DNA from: Hermatobates lingyangjiaoensis
Taxonomy: Eukaryota; Arthropoda; Insecta; Hemiptera; Hermatobatidae
Length of the DNA: 64,000 nucleotides
Assembly (NCBI GenBank): GCA_026182355.1
Contig: JAPFBL010000068.1
Coordinates: forward strand, 9,213,001-9,277,000
Direction of reading: 5' to 3'
Shown: piece after piece, positions 24,131 to 34,142 of the stretch
Numbering within the stretch: position 1 is the first letter of the stretch
Layout of the letters: each line of letters starts with the position of its first letter
Notes under the pieces: model-generated
The model's input: the letters and a program-made list of their open reading frames with translations, nothing else
What the model was told of the DNA's origin: nothing
Databases searched by the model: none
Program-made: the position numbers and the translations under genes

Positions 24131-25690
24131 TTTTCGTAGTTATTTCAGAAATTCACCACTAATCGTTCGGCAAAATGATTGTATCGTTGAGGTAGTAGTT
24201 TGCAAAATTATCTCTTCTTTCTAGTCCCCTGAAGTGGTGGGGTACTTAACAGAAACTAAATATCAGCACTTACCAAGGAAATGATTTTCTACAAGCGAAA
24301 CGATAAAGTAAAGAATTATGCATGCATTGCTAATATACTTTACTAATATGTTACTAATGGACTTTACTAAAAGTTTTTTGCCAAATCTAGAAGTTCATAA
24401 AATTATTATTACTATCATTTGTTAACTGGAAGAAAGTTAATTCTTATTTGATTAATAAAAAAAAAGAGTAAATACTTTAATATGTTTAGTAATTAACTGA
24501 GTCTTTTGTCAATATGGTGGTTTATGTGCAGAAACAATTAAACGGTTGCAAGAATTTTGTCGATTGAAACCGTATGCCTATATAGTCATCTTTGCAGTTC
24601 TAGAAAATACTTGAGTAGGGTGTGGAATGAAATTATAGACGGAGGATGGAATAAGGGCACTGTGTGAATGACATGCCTGAAGGGGATATTAAAATGTCTG
24701 AAGTGGGTGGGCCAGCATGTCAAACTTGTAAGGAGATAATTATCTCTGTGTGAAGCAGCCTCATTAGCCGAGTGCGCTGCATCTGACTCCCAGCTACCTG
24801 CCCACCCTCTTCTAATTCCCAACCTTCTCCTCCCAACTACTCACTACCCACTTTGTCCCCTTTTTACCTTCATTTTATTTAATTATTCACATTAAATATA
24901 TTAAAGCATCCGCAATTTCTATAACAAGCTATTGACAAAGAATGTGTTTTCTCTTCTTTTTTTTTTTTTTTAAAAAAAAAGGAAAACAGGTGTTTTTTTC
25001 GCTTAGACGGAGAATTAAATCTAAATATAACTATTTTGCATTTGTATGAAATACTGTGAATTTACGTATATTCATTTGTGAATTTTGTTGTTAGTGTCAA
25101 TTTTGTTTAGCATAAATCAAAGGTCTTTTACAGTAAAGATTAGCATTAATATTATTGAGAAGGATAAGAGGGAAATTATTGATTTGTAAAATTAATAAGC
25201 ATCAGTGCTAATAAGTAGAACGCGTCAGCAGAGATATTATTTGTCCAATAAGATAGATACATTTAATTTCAAGTGAAACTGATAATGTAATCATGGTTAA
25301 GATCTAATTCAGGGATGAACAAATAGTGACCAGCTTAGTTTAATAAGCAATAGGTTTGATAATCAATGGCCTTTTGAGAAACCTAGATTAAAATATAATT
25401 ACGAACAAGGGTACGTGAATTAGATGTACATATTTTAGAGTTTTCATTTCCTAAGCAAGGGAAACTACATGCGCGTACTTAAATCATTATTCCACGAAAT
25501 GCCAATGTTTTAAGAAGTACCCAATGTTTTGTATGATCGAACTCAGACAGGTCATCCATGTCATTCAAAAGTTACTTTGTATGTTTTGTGGGTCACAAAT
25601 ATTACTCTTGAGAAAAATAAAAAAGGTAGGATAGTTTTGTTGCATACCTATTAATGCATTAAAATGAACCATACACAAAATATATTACAT
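24131..25690. other. AT-rich DNA, weak tRNA-like patch, no gene
   Basis: No gene was recognised. The segment at about 24750-24800 has a Pol III A-box-like cattagccgagtgcgctgc but no partner B box, so it is only a possible SINE head. A 13-T run followed by a 10-A run lies at 24958-24981. Confidence 0.4.
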
Positions 25691-25734
25691 ATTAGAGACT
25701 AATTTCTATGTAACAATGATTAACAGGTTGCAAG

Positions 25735-26213
25735 ATTTCTTGATTGGAAAAACCATTGATTCCGAGCCACTATCTGTTTCCGTTGAAACGATTGCAAAGT
25801 TCCGTCTGAGTCTATTTCGCAATGATGTTAACTAAGTCCCAAGAAAACTTTATCTAACGCAGGAATTCATGTTAGCGACACCAAGTTTTTCTCACATAGT
25901 CAACTGTAGTTTGCTTGCTCAAGAGTCAGAGGTTCCAACTGTTTGTTCTTCCATGAACCTGAAGGACAGACAGCTAATGTGGTGTAAACAGAGGCATTTG
26001 TTTAACACTGTACTAATAATGATATTTTCTACTATTCTATAATTTCTAATTATAGTATTAGTATAATACTATAATTGGTATGGTATTCCCTGTGGTATGG
26101 CCGGGAGGCTCAGGCACGCGTATTGGTCAAAACAGGTATGGCATTCTATGGTATCTTGGAATACCAAGAATAATAGAATTTTTGATTCCGTCAAAGACGG
26201 GTACGTTTGTTAG
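25735..26213 (+). mobile_element. Helitron relic: helicase tail and 3' terminus
   Basis: A broken reading frame shows the C-terminal motifs of a Helitron PIF1-like helicase: FAMMLTKSQ near 25830, then after frameshifts FFSHSQL, FACSRVRGSN and LFFHEPEGQTANVV up to about 25987. These match the copy on the reverse strand at 37.8-38.2 kb. About 200 bp further on, the element ends in a hairpin (aagacgggtacgttt, 26194-26208) followed by GTTAG. This is a mutated version of the hairpin-plus-CTAG end seen in the other copy. Several stops make it non-functional. The terminus lies exactly at the start of repeat copy E. Confidence 0.7.
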
Positions 26214-26982
26214 TAAGTCAATAAATTTTTTCCACTATACACATCAATTTTATCTCAGAGGATTCACTCAAAAAAATTCGAAGTTAATGTAAATAATGTA
26301 AAAAAATATCAAAAATTCGACTAGTATAGCAGGTTAACCCTTAGTCTAGGATAAACAAACAGTTTTTATAGCTTTATTGCTCTTTGCCATGATTGAAATT
26401 TCATTATTTTTTTTATACATTGCTAATTTTTTTTTCCATTTTTGAACAAATTTTCATGATTTTTTAACCAGCCATTTAGCGTCAAAAATATATTTTCTGA
26501 AAACAGAAATCGTACTGTAACGCCCCTTTCAAGAATGCAATTTTTAAAAAAATTATTTCAACTCATTCTCCACATAATCTTCTATTTTTAGGTATAGTTT
26601 CATTTTGATTCGTTCAACGGTATGGCTTTTATCGCTCTTACAAGCTTTAAGATTGAATTATAAGTCAAAATTTTAAAATTTATTGAAACAAAACAGATTT
26701 TCCGTTGTTTTAAAATTCTGAATATATTTTTTGTTTATTGTATTTGTAACCTCAAAGGTAATGCCAGAATTCCAAAACTCTAGAGTAAACAGTTTAGGAG
26801 AAAAAAATGTTTTCTAAAAACCGGTTTTTGGCAAAAAAAGTGACTTTCCCGTCATGCATAATTCTTCCCAAACAATAGGGATCATCTACACTATAGGGCC
26901 CATTTTTGTGTTAAATAACAACTTCATCCATCAAAGATTCTGGACCGTGGTAAGAAGCAATGCTAACACACTCACCCACCCA

Positions 26983-26983
26983 C

Positions 26984-27030
<47 letters not shown>
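26983..27030 (+). repeat. CA microsatellite
   Basis: An almost pure (CA)n run, following the CCCACC units of repeat copy E. The LINE starts directly after it. Confidence 0.9.
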
Positions 27031-27031
<1 letters not shown>

Positions 27032-27798
27032 CTGGCTGTTCGAACAACCAGGCAGAGAAATTAGCTTTGGTTAAGGCTCTCGAATGGGTTGAACGCAACC
27101 ATACAGTTCTCCAAGAAGTGAAAGGCATCACAGTTTACACTGACAGCCAAATAAGTCTTCACAGCTTAAAGCAGCGAAAAAACCAAGGAGCACTCATTGT
27201 GAAAATAAGAGAATTAGCTCAAAAGCTGGAGGTGGAGAAAAATATAGAGGTTTACTTCAGTTGGGTACGAGCACACGTGGGGCTACAAGGAAATGAGGAA
27301 GCTGACTCACTCGCCAAAGCGGCATCACAGGACCTAAATTTGGAAGAGTCTTACACTAAGGTACCTAGATCTTACATCAAAGCGATTCTAAATAAAGAAA
27401 GTATGCAATCATGGGAAACTTCCTGGGCTACAACTTCAAAAGGCCAGCACACGAAGAAGTTTTTCCCTAATCTCACTGCAAGAAGAACCTGTAATATACA
27501 AGAAATGAAATTTTATGTAACACAGGCATTGAGCGGACACGGGAAGAACAGAGCTTACCTGCATCGTTTCAAGGTGTTAACAGATCCATACTGCAGTTGT
27601 GAACTTAAGGAAGAACAGAGCTGGGAACACATCATATTGAGGTGCCCCCTTCTTGAACGACAACGATCAACATTAGTCAAAAACTGTATTATCCAAGGAA
27701 TGTCATGGCCTGTAAGAGATCTCCGTTTACTAGTCAATAATCCCTTATACATCATCTTTGAAAAGTTTTTACGCAATATTGACTTTAATGAACTTTAA
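27031..27798 (+). CDS. LINE ORF2 C-terminal fragment: RNase H and zinc finger
   Basis: This fragment encodes the end of a non-LTR retrotransposon polyprotein, whose RNase H domain degrades RNA in the RNA-DNA hybrid during target-primed reverse transcription. The reading frame runs in from the CA microsatellite. It shows RNase H motifs: NNQAE (catalytic Glu), VYTDSQ (Asp), and WVRAHVGLQGNEEAD (His and final Asp). The first Asp strand is cut off. About 90 residues later, near 27590-27655, comes a CxC-x9-H-x4-C finger (CSCELKEEQSWEH and then RCPLLERQR), common in I/Jockey-group LINEs. About 255 codons are open with no frameshift, so insertion is recent, but it lacks endonuclease, reverse transcriptase and a start of its own. 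A decayed relative lies at 14.9 kb. Confidence 0.8.
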
Positions 27799-28015
27799 AT
27801 ATAATCCTATAAATCTAATAATAATTTATGTTTATTTCTCTCATAATTCTGTTTATAATAATTCTTTTATCTCTTATTCTAAAATTGTTAAATATATTAT
27901 ATAGCTATATTGAGTTTATAAGAGAATCTGTATAAGATATACATGTAATATGATAATGGAGCATGTATCAATAAATTCCCTGGTGTTAGGGTGTACTTTC
28001 ACCAGGAAAACTAAA
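27799..28015 (+). mobile_element. LINE 3' untranslated region
   Basis: AT-rich tail of the LINE. It contains aataaa at about 27970 and a short inverted repeat (cctggtg...caccagg, 27979-28005) before the CA tract of the host repeat resumes. There is no long poly-A. Confidence 0.6.
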
Positions 28016-28391
28016 AACACACACATACACACACACAAACATCATCGCAAAAACATCATTAAACGATTTTTGGGACCTCAAAACATGTAATTCCGTCAAA
28101 ATCTCGAGATAGAATTTTTTCACGATCACTATACTTTTTTTTTTTTTAAAGTGCTGGGTATTGGTAGTGAAATGCTTTATGCACCCCAAACCGGAAGTGT
28201 TCGAGAACACCCCGAGAATGGGAGTGTCGGACTCCTGGCAAGCCAGTATACCGACTAAAACACCACCCATCTCCCATCGCCGCCCTGATTGTGTGCTAGG
28301 GACTTGGGAAAGGCGTGCAGAGTCTTAGGCCGTGAGTGTCAGTCTGGAAGACCCAACCACAAGTGGTGCTGCACAAGGCTACCATCTAGAC

Positions 28392-28521
28392 CAGCGCTTC
28401 TTAAACTTTTTTACTTCAGGGCACACCTATGAAACCAAACCAAAACTTTGGGGTGCACCTATGAAACCAAACCAAAACTTTGGAGCGCACCTATGAAACC
28501 AAACCAAGTTTTTTTTAAGAA

Positions 28522-28555
<34 letters not shown>

Positions 28556-28843
28556 AGAGAGAGTGAGAGAGAGGGAGGGCTAGTAAAAATGATTTAAATC
28601 CCCGAGTAAAGGCACAGATGAAGTATTATCCATCCATGCTTAAAGATTAAAGAAATTTACCTTCCAGTTCAAAATATGAAGTAGCCGAGACTTGACTCAG
28701 ACTTGAAAACCCCATACTTGGTGTTTTCTCAAATAAATTAAAATGGTGCAAAAACTAAAATATAAATCTGTTATATAAACTTAATCTTCCATTATTGGGG
28801 CGCACCTGGCTACCTTCCAGGGCGCACCGTTTGAGAAGCACTG
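28392..28843. mobile_element. hAT-type MITE with 8-bp target duplication
   Basis: A 452-bp insertion bounded by cagcgcttcttaaac and gtttgagaagcactg, imperfect 15-bp terminal inverted repeats starting CAG. It is flanked by a perfect 8-bp duplication, atctagac (28384-28391 and 28844-28851), the size made by hAT transposases. The interior is non-coding and includes two internal repeats (ctatgaaaccaaaccaaaac) and an expanded GA tract (28515-28575). The second copy is at 23.69-24.08 kb. It must have been mobilised by a transposase encoded elsewhere. Confidence 0.88.
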
Positions 28844-29002
28844 ATCTAGACACTCTGTTGGCAAACCTTTTAAACTCGTAAGCGAGAGGCTATCACCCCG
28901 TACCGCCCAACGGGTCCAAGCTGGGCCGAAGTCCTTTCGAAGAAAAGCTGCCCGGTTAACTTGAGTTGTTTTCACTTGACCAACCCGTCAGTACCACATC
29001 CT

Positions 29003-29047
29003 TGGTGTCTTCCTGATGATGAACACAAAGTGTTCGAAACGCGTTGA
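29003..29047 (+). ncRNA. Hammerhead-like ribozyme core
   Basis: CTGATGA (29013-29019), stem II gaacac-aaa-gtgttc, GAAA, then the self-complementary ACGCGT as stem III, T as cleavage base and a CTTC/GAAT stem I. Confidence 0.55.
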
Positions 29048-29130
29048 ATAAAACTTTATTTGTGTGGAGACTTTTGTTGGTTTATCCATTTTACCTCAGA
29101 ATGAGTAAATACCACACAATTACGGATTGC

Positions 29131-30355
29131 ACAACTAATGATGTTATGTATGTGTCGTAAAAAATAATAACCCCTTGTTTTTCTACTACAAAGATATTAA
29201 TATAGATTTTAAACTCTCATTAACACAGTTTCTGTGTTCAGAAATGAAAGCTGGAAATAAATTGGCAATACCATGACTATAGAAACATTGTTTAAGAGGA
29301 AGTACTCATCTTTTTGATAGCTAAAACGTCTTTGGGGTATTTATTACTCATATTTTTTATTGTAACACGTATATCGTTGAATTTCTAGTTTCCAGGGGTA
29401 TAATAAAAGATTAAGCAATATAACGCTGTTAAAGTTCCAAGATTTTGTCCTGACCAGGTATTCAGGATTCAGTTGTACTGTAAGAAGGAAATGATTACTC
29501 GGAAAGGCAAATTTGACTTCCTTTAAAATTATCAATAATCCTTTCTTGGCACAATTTATATAATACAAGAAGCATGCTGTAAAAAGGTACATTTTATTAA
29601 ATAATACCCTACCAAGGACTGCTAAAAGAAAGTAGTAATTGATATATTTTGAGCAATGGTGGTGTTGGCTATTGTTAAAGTAGAGAGAGTTATAAAAATA
29701 ATAAAATAAAGAAAAAAGCAGGCGTCGAATACTCAAATAGTACACTTATAATATTAAAACAATTATGTATTCTAATGTAGTGCAATCAGTTTCCTGATTA
29801 GTAGTGCAATTCCCAGCAATTAGTAGTGCAAATTAGTCAGTTGTCAGTTGTTCATCAGACACTCACCTTTGGTTCGTACTCGCTTCCTTATTTTATTTTG
29901 TACTTATTTTTACTTTGTACTATAGATAACTCTTTGATGACATTGTATTTTATAGTTAATGCATGAAAAAGAACATTAGGTGTTTAAAACGTGTTGTTTA
30001 TACGATTACATTTTTGTATGTGGAGTCTATTTCATTAGCTTTTTACCCTACAACAATTATACATTTTTTAAATGAATTTTATGAAGTATGCATATTGTCA
30101 TGTATATATGATAGGGTTGCATTTCGTAGGCAACAAAATTGAATGTCGAAAACTTAATACGTTATTTCATTTCAAATAACAAAAATATTTTTGTATTTTG
30201 GTGTTTATCGTTTGGGAAAAACGAACGAAACATACGAGTATAGGAGATGAAGTGTGTTTCGGCATGTGTGTGCACGATAGCAGTGCTTCACACGCACTTT
30301 CGCCATTCTCCTCCTATACGATCAGTTTTTTTTAAAGGGCACGAATAGTTTCACA
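29131..30355. other. AT-rich DNA, no gene recognised
   Basis: A 133-codon reverse frame at 29344-29745 is AT-driven (Tyr, Leu, Asn-rich) with no recognisable domain. No splice context was found. Nothing else stands out. Confidence 0.4.
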
Positions 30356-30357
30356 AT

Positions 30358-30506
<149 letters not shown>

Positions 30507-30584
30507 TTTTATGTATAATCAGATCAATTTTGAAATATAGAAATGAGTTATATCTGTGTCTACAGTTGTGTTACTTGCGTTATA

Positions 30585-30650
30585 ATTTATATATATGTAT
30601 ATATATATAATATATATATATATTTATATATATATATAAATATATATATT
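30585..30650. repeat. TA-rich microsatellite
   Basis: Interrupted (TA)n with tttata breaks. Confidence 0.8.
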
Positions 30651-30781
30651 TTCCCCAAACATCCCTTTCTGGACATTAGTCCTTTCCTGTGCTTTCACCC
30701 TTTTAAAATACCACTCTTCCCTCCCACTCTTCTCAACTCCTCACCAGATGTTTTCTGCATCTAGTGTTCAGTTGGGTTTTT

Positions 30782-30825
30782 GACTCTGACGAAGACCGCT
30801 TGTTACGGTTGAAAGATCTTAGTCT
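30782..30825 (+). ncRNA. Hammerhead-like ribozyme core, family 1 (best copy)
   Basis: GACT stem I strand, CTGACGA (30786-30792), stem II ACCG/CGGT with loop cttgtta, GAAA, palindromic stem III AGATCT, T at the cleavage site, then AGTC closing stem I with four Watson-Crick pairs. Confidence 0.6.
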
Positions 30826-30887
30826 TGTTTTCCCATTTCTTATTGTGGTTTGATCATTGATTGTTGTTTCACGTGTTTATGTGAAAT

Positions 30888-30930
<43 letters not shown>

Positions 30931-31025
30931 ATATATATATAAGGTATTGTTTTCTTGACCTCAATTTACTAATAAAAACTTTTTCTTCTTCTTGGAGTTT
31001 GCTCAGGGTTAATATAAGGAATCAC

Positions 31026-31074
31026 CTTTTCGCCAACGTTTCGTCTTTATTTTATGACATCTTCAGGGCTATAA
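31026..31074 (-). ncRNA. Hammerhead-like ribozyme core, inner palindrome, left arm
   Basis: On the reverse strand: AGCC, CTGAAGA, stem II gtc...gac, GAAA, palindromic ACGT, T, then GGCG pairing with AGCC. Confidence 0.5.
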
Positions 31075-31115
31075 TTAACAATTTGGATATAAATGTTCAT
31101 TGTTTTTTGTTAGTT

Positions 31116-31160
31116 TATAGCCCTGAGGATGTCTTAAAATAAAGACGAAACGTTGGCGAA
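31116..31160 (+). ncRNA. Hammerhead-like ribozyme core, inner palindrome, right arm
   Basis: Mirror image of the left arm: AGCC, CTGAGGA (31123-31129; position 7 is variable in hammerheads), stem II, GAAACGTTGGCG. Confidence 0.5.
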
Positions 31161-31214
31161 AAGGTGATTCCGTATATTAACCCTGACCAAACTCCAAGAA
31201 GAAGAAAAAGTTTT

Positions 31215-31263
<49 letters not shown>

Positions 31264-31322
31264 CATAAAGACGTGAAATAAAAATCAATGATCAAACCAC
31301 AATATAAAATAGGAAAACAAGT

Positions 31323-31363
31323 GTAAGATATTTCAACCATGACAAGCAGTCTTCGTCAGAGTC
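31323..31363 (-). ncRNA. Hammerhead-like core, family 1, slightly decayed
   Basis: On the reverse strand GACT, CTGACGA, a weakened stem II, GAAA; stem III reads ATATCT instead of AGATCT. Confidence 0.45.
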
Positions 31364-31437
31364 AAAAACCCAACTGAGTTGTGTACGAACTCAGTTCGGC
31401 CCCAACTGAGGGGCACCATGTTCCTCATTTGGGTTCT

Positions 31438-31482
31438 TGACTCTGACGAAGACCACTTGTTACGGTTGAAAGATCTTAGTCT
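31438..31482 (+). ncRNA. Hammerhead-like core, family 1
   Basis: GACT, CTGACGA (31443-31449), stem II ACC/GGT, GAAAGATCTTAGTC, as in the 30.79-kb copy. Confidence 0.5.
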
Positions 31483-31688
31483 TGTTTTCCCATTTAATAT
31501 TGTGATTTGATTATTTATATATCTTGGCAGCAAGTATGTGTATTTTGGCAGCGTGTTGCTATCTTTTATCTTTAAAAATATCTTTGTTCATATCTTTTAA
31601 GCATATTGTGTTGAATAATAACAAATTGTGCGTTTATGACTTATTTACTTATTGGTTCAATTTTCCTCACGTTCTTCCTTTGTGAATG

Positions 31689-31851
31689 TGATAATTGCCA
31701 AAAGAAGTTAGCAAACGACATTCAGCAAGGGATGTAATAATAGGGACGTAGAAATACGTAAAAATAGGAGCGATAAGTAAAAAAGTCGTGAACACCCCTA
31801 TTGTTACGTGCCTTGTTGAATGTTCTTGGCTACTTGCTTTGGTAATTATCA
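31689..31851. repeat. Small fold-back (MITE-like) element
   Basis: About 43-60-nt imperfect inverted arms: gtgataattgccaaaagaag at the left and the complement of ctacttgctttggtaattat at the right, with a loop near 45 bp. No coding content; target duplication not clear. Confidence 0.6.
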
Positions 31852-31859
31852 CCTTAACA

Positions 31860-34110
31860 CAGGAAGATCGTGATGATCGTGTGTTTTATTAAATCTAAGG
31901 CCATTTTTTATAGAACTGTATAAATGAAGACCTTAAGCTTGACCGGCTGCAGTGGTAACTACAAACTATCAACTGGACATTAATCAAATTTCTGAATTGA
32001 ATGCAAATATATTTGACTTTAATGAGCTCTCTCGTGGTAAAGAGTGATCTTTTGTGGTTGGTGTGTGAGAAAAGTTACTACATTGTCTCATGAAAAGGGA
32101 AGATAACTATTTTAATAGATACACGAGTACTACTATTACGACCGCACTAGAGCCGATATTTAATTTAGATATACTGAGATTAATAACATGTACAATTTTG
32201 TTACAAGTCAAATGGTGTTTAACTAAATATTGTAATATTCATTTGTCAATTGTTTCAAACGTAACTTGTTGGAAGTTTTGTTCTATATAAAGTTTTATTC
32301 ATCTGCAAATTCTATTAAACGTACTTTGATTGAAATTACGTTGTAAATAAACCGTATCCATCTGAGAAGTTTTTTAAAACAGTGCTTGCTTAAATTAACA
32401 TTTTTTTAAATAAAATTCTCATTCCTTCATATGATTTACAATTGTCTTTAAGGAATGTCTCATTTTTATGGGAATTGTTTGGAAAATAATTTTTGAAGAA
32501 TTGGGCTGTAAGTCAATTCTTCTGGGAATTGTTTTCATCACTGTTTACTTAATGATATTTGAAAATTGTATTTAAATAGAATCGTATTTTCATGAAAATT
32601 GCTTTTGACATACTATGCGTGGTAATATGGGAAATTGTAAATCAAAAGCCATTCATCTGGCAATGTTTAGAGAGCGCTATTATTCGAGATAAATTGAATA
32701 AGAGAAAGAAATATAAAGTAAATGGGAAAGAGTTAAGTGAAGGAGTGAGATTGAAAAGAGAAGGGATAAACTGAGCAAGAGACTGGAAGTTAGTGAAGCT
32801 ATTACTGACAATAACCGGTCGCAGTTTATATTTGATCGGCGCTGACGAGGCACTCGGCACGGGTCTAGTCGCTATCAGGTCTCTGTTTCTTCACCTTTTC
32901 ACTCTAGAACCAGGGAAACAAAGAAAAACTTCCTATAAGGTGCCCAAACTTTCTTGCCAACGTAAGTTTTCATCATTTGAAATTAACTTAGTTCTAACGG
33001 AAAATCTCCTGCTCAGGGTTGAAAAAATCCCTCTCTCCGACACTCTCTCTGAGTAAAAGTTGTTTCAACAGTGTTAGGCGAACTCGTACTGAAGTTAATG
33101 TCAAAATGTCATTACAATGAATAAAACAACCTACATTTTAAGCTAGATTTCACCAGTATTTTAAAGTAACATTCATTTAATACATAATAAATTAATACTT
33201 GACGTTGCTAACGATAAAATGATAACAAATAAATATTAAATATTCAATATTATACTATTTGACAAAAACAAAATAAATGATATCTTTCATCATCAGATAA
33301 TGATTTGGGTGTACTTCGTTTGCGATTACATTAATGTATTTTATAGAAAATTTTAAAAATCTGAATAGATACTTCTTGGTGTAGTATCCCAACATAAGTG
33401 GACTTATGAATAATCAATCATAAATTGATTCACTGAAGTTTGAATGCTTATTCCACTGATAATCTAGCGTCCAGATTTTCCTTCAATGATACCTAATTTA
33501 ATGATAATTATTAAACTCTAATACATACTAAACTGGAAACAATTGGAGAAGGTAAACTAAAAAGGAAATTTTCAAATATATCTATATTTGTAATTGTAAT
33601 TCTAATCATCGTGTTTTCTAGTTTAAACAAATAAAATATTTTAACATCGAACTTCTTTGTTTAATTCGCCATTGTTGATAGGACTCTATATGTGTAGAAA
33701 ACTTTTTACTTTAACAATTTTACAGTGGAGATTTTCATATTCATTTTTCTTTCAGTGCTACATTGCTCCTCTCTATGAACACAATTACTAACATTTATCT
33801 TCGTAAATATTTGTTTGCAAGACTTAAATAGAAAATATTACCTGTATGAGAAGCAGTCGAAAAAATAAAAAATTCTTGAATTGAAACGTAATACATAATA
33901 TTGTCATTTTTTTTTCTTATAAGAACACGCTATTTTGCATGTTCTATTCATTTCGATACATTGATTTTTGCAAACTCTATAGTGTCATAATAAAATATCA
34001 CCAAAAAATTATCAGAAATAGATTTAATGCTGTTGAACTTCAAAACATTGAAATCAATCAAAAAACGACAATTCTTTCATATTTACTGGACTCAAAGGTA
34101 TAAAAATGTT
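31860..34110. other. Mixed AT-rich DNA, no gene recognised
   Basis: The segment at 32780-32950 is GC-richer than its surroundings and lies in an 87-codon forward frame (32793-33056) and a 72-codon reverse frame. Neither has a domain I recognise or clear splice sites. The rest is AT-rich and unassigned. Confidence 0.4.
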
Positions 34111-34142
34111 GGTATATGATATATATATATATATATATATAT
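34111..34142. repeat. TA microsatellite
   Basis: Short pure (TA)n tract with no recognised PLE end beside it. Confidence 0.9.

Larger units (their letters stand above)
26214..28135 (+). repeat. 1.63-kb repeat, copy E, split by a LINE
   Basis: The first part (26214-27030) follows copy B from aagtcaata through cattttgattcg to the CCCA/CA microsatellite. The second part resumes at about 28018 in cacacacaaacatcatcgc and ends with cacgatcactatacttt at about 28133. The proximal 0.7 kb present in copy B is absent, replaced at its junction by the Helitron end. The gap is a 5'-truncated LINE lodged within the CA tract. Copy E is diverged from B and shares variants with D. Confidence 0.75.
28141..29062 (+). 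mobile_element. GC-richer retroelement end with hammerhead, split by hAT
   Basis: The outer parts (28141-28391 and 28844-29062) are distinctly GC-richer than surroundings and become continuous once the hAT insertion is removed. They hold no open frame I can assign. The right end carries a hammerhead-like core (29003-29047) and then gttgaataaaactttatttg. Related sequence around gagtaaataccacrcaat recurs at 60.05 kb. I infer a PLE-type terminal region of another family. Confidence 0.5.
30690..31520. repeat. Nested PLE palindrome (outer family 1, inner second family)
   Basis: The outer arms are a forward family-1 end (30690-30890) and a reverse family-1 end (31255-31370), with a further forward family-1 fragment at 31430-31515. 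Inside them lie a TA tract (30892-30941), an inner palindrome (arms 30942-31074 and 31116-31225, about 42-bp loop) of a different family, and another TA tract (31217-31254). Inner arms share gaagaagaaaaagtttttat, gaaacgttggcgaaaagg and ttaaccctga or complements. No PLE coding sequence is present. Confidence 0.75.

Noticed and set aside
26854..27030. Upstream 59 codons joined to the LINE RNase H frame, including a Met start
   Set aside because: They are a chance read-through of repeat copy E and its CA tract; the LINE homology starts only after about 27034.
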